NCBI GenBank assembly: GCA_963702175.1
Contig: OY969721.1
Location: 1,364,001-1,428,000, forward strand
Source: VRUE01 sp963702175
Lineage (GTDB): Bacteria > Actinomycetota > Thermoleophilia > Solirubrobacterales > 70-9
Reading direction: 5' to 3'
DNA length: 64,000 nt
Made by a program: the position numbers and the translations under genes. The notes below the pieces were generated by a model that made no database searches, had not been told where the DNA came from, and was given only the letters and a program-made list of their open reading frames with translations. Each line of letters opens with the position of its first letter. Within the stretch, counting starts at the first letter, position 1. Positions 58,355-64,000 of the stretch are shown here, one piece after another.

Positions 58355-58428
58355 CGGGCCGAGTTTGTCCTTGCTTTCCTGAACCACTCGGATAACTTCC
58401 TCATGTAACTGCTCCACCTGACATCCGC

Positions 58429-59436
58429 TTGGCCAACCTCACCAAGCGATACGGCGAGGTGGTTGCGGTTGCCGGAATCGATCTTGAGGTGGCGGCAGGA
58501 GAGTTCTTCACGCTGCTTGGCCCGTCGGGCTCGGGCAAGACGACGACCCTGCGGATGATCGCCGGCTTCGAGGTGCCGAGCGGCGGCACGATCGAGCTGG
58601 CCGGCGAGAACGTGGGCGGCGTACCGCCCTACGACCGCGCGGTCAACACGGTCTTCCAGGACTACGCCCTCTTCCCCCACATGAGCGTCGGCGAGAACGT
58701 CGCCTACGGGATGCGCGTCGCCAAGGTCGGGAAGGCTGAGCGGGCGAGGCGCCGCGACGAGGCGCTGGAGATGGTCCGCCTGCCGGGCTACGGCGAGCGC
58801 AAGCCTGGCGAGCTTTCCGGCGGCCAGCGCCAGCGCGTCGCCCTGGCACGAGCGATCGTCAACCGTCCCAGGGTGCTGCTGCTGGATGAGCCGCTCGGGG
58901 CGCTCGACCTGAAGCTGCGCGAGCAAATGCAGACCGAGCTGAAGACGATCCAGGGGGAGGTGGGGATCACCTTCGTCTACGTCACCCACGACCAGGACGA
59001 GGCGCTGCGGATGAGCGATCGGATCGCGGTCTTCAACGAGGGTCGGATCGAGCAGGTCAGCCCGCCGCTGGAGCTCTACGAGCATCCCCGGAGCGAGTTC
59101 GTCGCCGGCTTCGTCGGCGTTTCCAACCTGCTCGAGCGCGACGGCGCCCGCTTCACGATCCGGCCCGAGAAGATCCAGCTGATCGACGGCGGCGGGGCCG
59201 GGAACGGCCTGCGCACCGAGCGGGGACGGATCTCGGACGTCGCCTACGCGGGGATGACGACTCGCTACACGGTCGCCCTCCAGGCGGGTGGAGAGCTTCA
59301 AGTCGTACGACAGAACACAGAGGCGGCGTCGGCCGATGCCGCCTCCGAGCAGGGGAGGGAGGTAATGGTCGGCTGGCGCCCGGAGCACACGGTCGCCGTC
59401 CGTGGGAAATCGAAGACAGAGGAGGTTCCATCGTGA
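58429..59436 (+). CDS. potA: Polyamine ABC transporter ATP-binding protein
   Basis: 335 aa ATPase energising polyamine uptake. Walker A GPSGSGKTTTLRMI, Q-loop VFQDYALFPHMSV, signature LSGGQRQRVALARAI, Walker B LLLDEPLGALDL and the H-loop VTHDQDE are intact, followed by a TOBE domain (about 235-320). TTG 58429 is the only usual start codon. The codons before it (ACT GCT CCA CCT GAC ATC CGC) read like a natural N-terminus preceded by GTA, so the true start may lie 24 nt upstream. Its stop overlaps the potD GTG (GTGA). Confidence 0.92.
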   Translation: MANLTKRYGEVVAVAGIDLEVAAGEFFTLLGPSGSGKTTTLRMIAGFEVPSGGTIELAGENVGGVPPYDRAVNTVFQDYALFPHMSVGENVAYGMRVAKVGKAERARRRDEALEMVRLPGYGERKPGELSGGQRQRVALARAIVNRPRVLLLDEPLGALDLKLREQMQTELKTIQGEVGITFVYVTHDQDEALRMSDRIAVFNEGRIEQVSPPLELYEHPRSEFVAGFVGVSNLLERDGARFTIRPEKIQLIDGGGAGNGLRTERGRISDVAYAGMTTRYTVALQAGGELQVVRQNTEAASADAASEQGREVMVGWRPEHTVAVRGKSKTEEVPS

Positions 59437-60623
59437 GAACCCAGGAAGCAAACCCAACCCGGATGGCATGGCTCGTGATCGCGGGACTGCTCGCCTTCAT
59501 GCTGCTGCTCGCCGGTTGCGGGTCCAGCGACGACGACAACGGCGGCGGGAACGAACTGACCAAGGTGGGCAAAGGAGAGGGCCAGCTCAGCCTGATCTCC
59601 TGGGCCGGCTACGTCGAAGACGAATGGGTGAAACCCTTCGAACAGAAGACCGGCTGCAAGGTCAGCAACAAGATCGCCGGCACCTCCGACGAAATGGTGC
59701 AGCTGATGCGCACGGGTCAGTACGACGGGGTCTCAGCGTCCGGCAACGCGTCGGCACGGCTGGTCGACGGCGGTGACGTCGACCCGGTCAACGTCGACCT
59801 CGTCCCCAACTACGAGACGATCTTCGACGAACTCAAGGATCAGCCCTACAACACCTTCGACGGCGTCCATTACGGGATCCCCCACGGGCGCGGGGCGAAC
59901 CTGCTGATGTGGAACACGAACGACGTCAAACCCGCCCCGACCTCCTGGGACGTGGTCCTCGATCCGCAGAAGGCGGCCCAGTACAAGGGCCGGATCAGCG
60001 CCTACGACGACCCGATCTACATCGCCGACGCGGCCGTCTACCTGAAGGCGCACGAGCCGGACCTGGGAATCGAAAACCCCTACGAGCTGAACGAAGAACA
60101 GTTCAACGCTGCCGTCGACCTGCTCGAAGAACAGCGGCCCAACGTCGGCGAATACTGGTCGGAAGCCGCCAAGCAGATCTCGGCCTTCGCCAACGGCGAC
60201 TCGCAGGTCGGGACCACCTGGCAGTACCAGTACTTCGAACTGCTGGGCGCCGGCGAGCCGATCGCGGCCAGCCCGGAGAGCCAGGGCTTCCTCCCCTCGG
60301 AGGGCGCCACCGGCTGGTCCGACACCTGGATGATCAGCTCGCAGTCCAAACACCCCAACTGCATGTACAAGTGGATGGACTGGGTCGTCACGCCGAAGAT
60401 CAACGCCGAGATCGCCGAATACTTCGGGGAGGCGCCGGCCCAGAGGCTCGCCTGCGACCAGACGGAAGACAAAAACTTCTGCGCCAAGTACCACGCGGAA
60501 GATCCGAAATTCTGGAAACGGGTCTACTTCTGGGAAACGCCGCTCGCCGACTGCGGCAACGGCTCGAACGACTGCAAGGACTACAACGACTGGGTCCAGG
60601 CCTGGACCGCGATCAAGGGCTAG
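59433..60623 (+). CDS. potD: Spermidine/putrescine-binding lipoprotein
   Basis: 396 aa extracellular solute-binding protein. The signal peptide ends in a lipobox (AFMLLLAGC, C29), followed by an acidic/Gly linker and the ligand fold with LSLISWAGYVEDEWVKPFE, YGIPHGRGANLLMWNTND and a C-terminal GNGSNDCKDYNDWVQAW. Six cysteines in the mature domain could form disulfides. It delivers polyamines to PotB/C. GTG 59433 overlaps the potA stop. Orthologues in other bacteria bind spermidine, putrescine or related amines; the preference here is unknown. Confidence 0.92.
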   Translation: MRTQEANPTRMAWLVIAGLLAFMLLLAGCGSSDDDNGGGNELTKVGKGEGQLSLISWAGYVEDEWVKPFEQKTGCKVSNKIAGTSDEMVQLMRTGQYDGVSASGNASARLVDGGDVDPVNVDLVPNYETIFDELKDQPYNTFDGVHYGIPHGRGANLLMWNTNDVKPAPTSWDVVLDPQKAAQYKGRISAYDDPIYIADAAVYLKAHEPDLGIENPYELNEEQFNAAVDLLEEQRPNVGEYWSEAAKQISAFANGDSQVGTTWQYQYFELLGAGEPIAASPESQGFLPSEGATGWSDTWMISSQSKHPNCMYKWMDWVVTPKINAEIAEYFGEAPAQRLACDQTEDKNFCAKYHAEDPKFWKRVYFWETPLADCGNGSNDCKDYNDWVQAWTAIKG

Positions 60624-60642
60624 CGACGAGGCCCTGATCTAG

Positions 60643-61530
60643 ATGGAGGCCGGGACGGTCGTAAGGGGGAGGTCGGCGGGCCACAGGCTCGCCGACCTCT
60701 TCCACGGTCGCCCCCGGCTTCAGCTGGGAGCGCTGCTGGCCGGTCCGGTCGGCTGGCTGGTGATCGGCTACCTCGGCTCGCTCGCCGTCCTGCTGGTCGC
60801 CGCCTTCTGGACGGTCGACCCGCTGAGCGGGGAGATCGACCGTGCGCTCAGCCTCGAGAACTTCAAAATCCTGATCGAGGAACCCGTCTACCGCGACATC
60901 ATCGGGCGTACCGTCCTGATCGCGGCGCTGGTCACGCTCACCGACGCGTTGCTCGCCTTCCCGATCGCCTTCTACATGGCCAAGCTGGCAAGCCGTCGCG
61001 GCAAGGCGCTGCTCGTCGTCGCGATCCTGCTGCCACTCTGGTCGAGCTACCTGGTCAAGGTCTACTCGTGGCGGACGATCCTCTCCGAGGAAGGGGTGTT
61101 GAACTGGGCGCTAGAGCCGCTCGGCCTGCACGGACCCGGCTTCGGCAACGTCGCCGTCTGGCTGGTGATGAGCTACCTCTGGCTTCCTTACATGATCCTG
61201 CCGATATACGCGGGGCTGGAGCGGATCCCGGACTCGCTGCTCAGCGCCTCCGAGGATCTCGGAGCCTCGCCTTTCACCACCTTCCGCCGCGTGATCTTGC
61301 CGCTCGTCTTCCCGGCTGTGGTGGCCGGCTCGATCTTCACCTTCTCGCTGACGCTGGGCGACTACATAACGCCGCGCCTGGTCTCCAACAACCAGTTCAT
61401 CGGCAACGTCGTCTTCAACAACATCGTCAACAACCTGCCCTTCGCCTCCGCCCTCGTGCTCGTCCCGATCGTCGTGATGATCGCCTACCTCCTCGTCGCC
61501 CGGAAGCTGGGCGCCTTCGAGCACATCTAG
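60643..61530 (+). CDS. potB: Polyamine ABC transporter permease
   Basis: 295 aa with six membrane helices. The permease loop EDLGASPFTTFRRVILPL (EAA motif) contacts PotA, and TLGDYITPRLVSNNQFIGN is typical of the PotB half. It starts 19 nt after potD and ends 7 nt before potC. It forms the transmembrane channel with PotC. Confidence 0.93.
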   Translation: MEAGTVVRGRSAGHRLADLFHGRPRLQLGALLAGPVGWLVIGYLGSLAVLLVAAFWTVDPLSGEIDRALSLENFKILIEEPVYRDIIGRTVLIAALVTLTDALLAFPIAFYMAKLASRRGKALLVVAILLPLWSSYLVKVYSWRTILSEEGVLNWALEPLGLHGPGFGNVAVWLVMSYLWLPYMILPIYAGLERIPDSLLSASEDLGASPFTTFRRVILPLVFPAVVAGSIFTFSLTLGDYITPRLVSNNQFIGNVVFNNIVNNLPFASALVLVPIVVMIAYLLVARKLGAFEHI

Positions 61531-61537
61531 GAGCGTC

Positions 61538-62389
61538 ATGCGTCTCTCTCGCCGATTGACCCTGCTCCTCCGCCTCGCCGTAGGCGTCGGGCTCGCCTTC
61601 ATCTACATCCCGCTGGTCGTGATCGCGATCTACGCCTTCAGCTCGAGCAACGTGCTCGAGTGGCCGCCCCCGGGACTCACCCTCGACTGGTTCCCGAAGG
61701 CGATCGAAGACCGGGCCGCGCGCGACGCCCTGCTGACCTCGCTGAAGGCGGGGCTTGCCGCTACCGCGATCGCGCTCGTGCTCGGCACCCTCGCCTCACT
61801 CGCCGTTGCCCGCCACCACTTCTTCGGGCGCGAGACGATCTCCTTCCTCGTGATCCTGCCGATCGCGCTGCCCGGGATCGTTACCGGCGTCGCCCTCAGC
61901 AACACCTTCACCCAGGTGCTTGGGGTCGAACTCGGCCTCTTCACCGTGATCGTCGGCCACGCCACCTTCTGCATCGTCGTCGTCTACAACAACGTCGTCG
62001 CCCGTCTGCGCCGCGTCTCGGGCTCTTTCGAGGAGGCCTCGGCCGACCTCGGCGCCCACACCTGGCAGACCTTCCGCTACATCACACTGCCCAACATGCA
62101 GACCGCCCTCGTCGCCGGCGGCCTGCTCGCCTTCGCCCTCTCCTTCGACGAGATCATCGTCACCACTTTCACGATCGGCGCCGGCCAGGAAACCCTGCCG
62201 ATCTGGATCTTCCGCAACCTCTTCCGCCCCAACCAGCTGCCGATCGTCAACGTCGTCGCCGTCTTGGTCGTCCTGATCTCGATCATCCCCGTCTACCTCG
62301 CCCACCGCCTCACCCGCGAAGAGGGCGCCGCTACGGCTGGGCGCGGCGCCAGGGGCGGCGTTGAGGCCAAGGCGACCGCAGTGCCGTAG
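61538..62389 (+). CDS. potC: Polyamine ABC transporter permease
   Basis: 283 aa with six membrane helices. The EAA loop SADLGAHTWQTFRYITLPN and the FALSFDEIIVTTFTIGAGQ segment match PotC. It pairs with PotB to carry polyamines delivered by PotD. GTCATG with GGAG is found just before the start. The C-terminal tail is Ala/Gly-rich. It ends 2 nt before the stop of a convergent TetR gene. Confidence 0.93.
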   Translation: MRLSRRLTLLLRLAVGVGLAFIYIPLVVIAIYAFSSSNVLEWPPPGLTLDWFPKAIEDRAARDALLTSLKAGLAATAIALVLGTLASLAVARHHFFGRETISFLVILPIALPGIVTGVALSNTFTQVLGVELGLFTVIVGHATFCIVVVYNNVVARLRRVSGSFEEASADLGAHTWQTFRYITLPNMQTALVAGGLLAFALSFDEIIVTTFTIGAGQETLPIWIFRNLFRPNQLPIVNVVAVLVVLISIIPVYLAHRLTREEGAATAGRGARGGVEAKATAVP

Positions 62390-62391
62390 GG

Positions 62392-63069
62392 CTAGGAGCC
62401 GGCACGGGCGAGGCGCTCGGCCTCCTCGCCGCCGAGGTAGGGCGAGAGGGTCAGCTCGACCAGGTCCGGGAGCAGCTTCTCCAGCTCGGCGGCGCGGTCG
62501 GCGCTGATTTCCCTGACGATCAGGGAGAGGAGACCGCCGACCAAGGTTTCCTCGGTCGCCTCGGGCAGCGGGCGGTCACCGCTGTGCTCGGGGCGGCCCG
62601 CCTTGAGGATCTCAACGAAGCCCTGCATCGAGGCGCGGTGGCGGGCGGCGATCTCACCGCCCGCGGCGACCGGCTCGATCATCACCAGGCGCGCCAGCTC
62701 CGGCTCGCCGGCGAGGAAGCGGAGCATCGTGGCGAGGGCGGCGCGCACCTGCTGCGGCCAATCGTCGAATGCCTCCGCCGCGACCCGCATCGAGTCGCGG
62801 ATGTGGTCGGCGACCATTTCGTAGGCGGCGAGGAAGCAGGCTTCCTTGTCGGCGAAGTGCTCGTAGAAGGTGCGCCGCGAGACCGAAGCGGCTTTGGTTA
62901 TGTGGGCAACCGTGGTCGCGTTGTAGCCGCGCTCGGCGACGGTGTCGACCAGCGCAGTGATAATCCGCTCGCGCTGGTTCTGGACGATGAACTCGCGCGG
63001 CAGGCCATGGCGGCCAGCCGGAAGACGGGAAGAATCCCCTGCCTCGCTTTTAGCTGCTCCCTTGGCCAC
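62392..63069 (-). CDS. TetR-family transcriptional regulator
   Basis: 225 aa. The N-terminal helix-turn-helix (about 35-80) contains VAERGYNATTVAHITKAAS and VSRRTFYEHFADKEACFL, the TetR signature. The C-terminal ligand domain ends LPDLVELTLSPYLGGEEAERL. GTG 63069 follows TATCGT by 6 nt. The C-terminal LP-x2-V/L-x5-PYxG ending is shared with the two following genes, so the three are tandem paralogues. The ligand and targets are unknown; fatty acid or steroid catabolism genes are common targets in this group. Confidence 0.9.
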   Translation of the reverse strand: MAKGAAKSEAGDSSRLPAGRHGLPREFIVQNQRERIITALVDTVAERGYNATTVAHITKAASVSRRTFYEHFADKEACFLAAYEMVADHIRDSMRVAAEAFDDWPQQVRAALATMLRFLAGEPELARLVMIEPVAAGGEIAARHRASMQGFVEILKAGRPEHSGDRPLPEATEETLVGGLLSLIVREISADRAAELEKLLPDLVELTLSPYLGGEEAERLARAGS

Positions 63070-63107
63070 GAACCGACGATACCCGAGGCGGTCGCGGTAA
63101 AAGAGGC

Positions 63108-63725
63108 CTAGCGCAGCGGTTGGACCAGTAGCTCGTCCTCGGCGATGCGCGATCCCAGGTAGGGCATTACCGCCATGTAGACGAGCTCGGGGAGGAAAGC
63201 CGTGTCGTGCTCAATCCCACCGTCCTCGACCTTGCCGAGCACGGTGCCGTAGATAGCCCCGGCGACGATCTCGGCCGTGCAGCGAGAGACCGATTCCGGG
63301 TCCTCGAGCTCCCCCCGGCCGGCGTCGATCAGATCGACGAGGCGCTGCAGTAGCCGGTCGCGGCGAGCCTGCGCGGCGCTTCCGGCGCCGTTCACCTCGA
63401 CCACGAAGAAGCGGGCGCGCACGGGGTCTTCCTGGAGAAAGCGCAATGCCGCCCAGCCAGCTGCCCATACTCGGTCGTGCCAAGAGTTGGCCTCGCGGGC
63501 CGAGTCGAGGCGGGCGCAGAGCTGGGCGCCGATCTCGTCGTGAAGAGTGAGAAAGCAGTCCTCCTTGTCGGCGAAGCGGCGCTCGAACTCCGCCCTGCCA
63601 ACGCCTGCTCGCTCGCAGATCGCGCGCACGCTCACCGCTTCGTAGCCATGCTCGGCGACCAGTTCGACCATGGCGACACCGAGTCGGTCGCGAGCCGCAT
63701 CGCCTGCAGCTTCGGGGCGACTCAC
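63108..63725 (-). CDS. TetR-family transcriptional regulator
   Basis: 205 aa. The DNA-binding region is VAEHGYEAVSVRAICERAG followed by VGRAEFERRFADKEDCFL, a TetR domain with phenylalanine and glutamate in place of the usual tyrosine pair in the recognition helix. The ligand domain is diverged and ends ELVYMAVMPYLGSRIAEDEL. It lies 38 nt upstream of the previous TetR gene on the same strand. Its regulon cannot be inferred. Confidence 0.88.
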   Translation of the reverse strand: MSRPEAAGDAARDRLGVAMVELVAEHGYEAVSVRAICERAGVGRAEFERRFADKEDCFLTLHDEIGAQLCARLDSAREANSWHDRVWAAGWAALRFLQEDPVRARFFVVEVNGAGSAAQARRDRLLQRLVDLIDAGRGELEDPESVSRCTAEIVAGAIYGTVLGKVEDGGIEHDTAFLPELVYMAVMPYLGSRIAEDELLVQPLR

Positions 63726-63758
63726 ATCAGCCTGCCCCGCCCCCTGCGCTGGTCGTGC

Positions 63759-64000
63759 TCAGGCCGCCCGCGCCTCGGCGGCATCGGCCAAGCGGCCCGC
63801 CTCCACCTCGCCTATGTAGGGCGTCAGCGTCACTTGCAGCATCTCCGGCAGCAACGCCTTGATCCCGTCGGTCCTGTCCGAGACGAGCCGCTGGTGGACC
63901 AGCCAGGCCAGGCCACCGGCGATCGCAATCTCGAGGCCATCGGGCAGCCGGCTTGCGCGGGGGTTGAACTGTCTCCCCTCGCGCAGCTTCGGGGCCACGT
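63759..64000 (-). CDS. TetR-family regulator, C-terminal part
   Basis: Partial at the right edge: about 80 residues of a C-terminal ligand domain, ending LLPEMLQVTLTPYIGEVEAGRL, closely like the ends of the two neighbouring TetR proteins. The DNA-binding part would lie beyond the window. A methionine at the edge is unlikely to be the true start. It is separated by 33 nt from the next TetR gene. Confidence 0.75.
   Translation of the reverse strand, partial: VAPKLREGRQFNPRASRLPDGLEIAIAGGLAWLVHQRLVSDRTDGIKALLPEMLQVTLTPYIGEVEAGRLADAAEARAA

Overview
The window is a 64 kb piece of a high-GC bacterial chromosome. It most resembles a deep-branching actinobacterium of the Thermoleophilia/Solirubrobacterales type. 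The evidence is a mycobacterial-style fused 2-oxoglutarate dehydrogenase, a decaprenyl-phosphoribose synthase, an Rv3391-like reductase fusion, ThyX, crotonyl-CoA carboxylase/reductase, and secreted proteins with the YANVMSSLAVFLVLGGAT start typical of that group. About 64 protein genes fill nearly all of the sequence. I see no rRNA, tRNA, insertion sequence, prophage or CRISPR array. Taxonomy is an inference from gene content.

Layout. 1-7.1 kb: end of the complex I operon (nuoH partial, nuoI-J-K-L-M-N). 7.2-14.3 kb: acyl-CoA synthetase, AEC transporter, VOC protein, diguanylate cyclase, ThyX, CBS protein, zinc-ribbon protein. 14.4-19.2 kb: pilin-like protein, a Phd/PIN toxin-antitoxin pair, a bacterial voltage-gated sodium channel, a flippase-like protein and a sulfotransferase. 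19.3-33.5 kb: RibD-like reductase, acyl-CoA dehydrogenase, two methyltransferases with a glycosyltransferase, Ccr, lipoproteins, a frameshifted secreted coiled-coil gene, GT39-like glycosyltransferase, acyltransferase and a large double methyltransferase. 33.5-41.4 kb: phosphotransferase, two-component pair, DEAD-box helicase, quinone reductase, PfkB kinase, citrate synthase. 41.4-46.8 kb: small hypothetical genes, an Xre/RES toxin-antitoxin pair, UbiA-type DPPR synthase, FAD oxidase. 46.9-57.4 kb: reductase fusion, 2-oxoglutarate dehydrogenase, aconitase, SDR. 57.4-64 kb: a c-di-AMP riboswitch before an NlpC/P60-like hydrolase, a polyamine ABC transporter (potA-D-B-C) and three TetR regulators.

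The genes cover respiration (complex I), the TCA cycle (citrate synthase, aconitase, 2-oxoglutarate dehydrogenase), fatty acyl metabolism (FadD, ACAD, Ccr, AGPS-like oxidase, acyl reductase) and envelope building. Both c-di-GMP (GGDEF) and c-di-AMP (riboswitch) signalling are present.

The most unusual content is not coding. Two families of long structured inverted repeats occur between or at the ends of genes. Family I is at 14285-14397 and 44521-44637, with a shorter likely relative at 1671-1739 inside the end of nuoJ. Family II is at 46782-46869 and 56401-56493. Within a family the unpaired core is conserved while the stems change in sequence but keep pairing, as expected of a selected structure. 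A third long hairpin (58224-58354), a possible pseudoknot (53418-53461) and several smaller hairpins add to this. A second window-wide pattern is that many genes carry a TAnnnT -10-like hexamer only 6-11 nt before the start codon, which points to widespread leaderless transcription.
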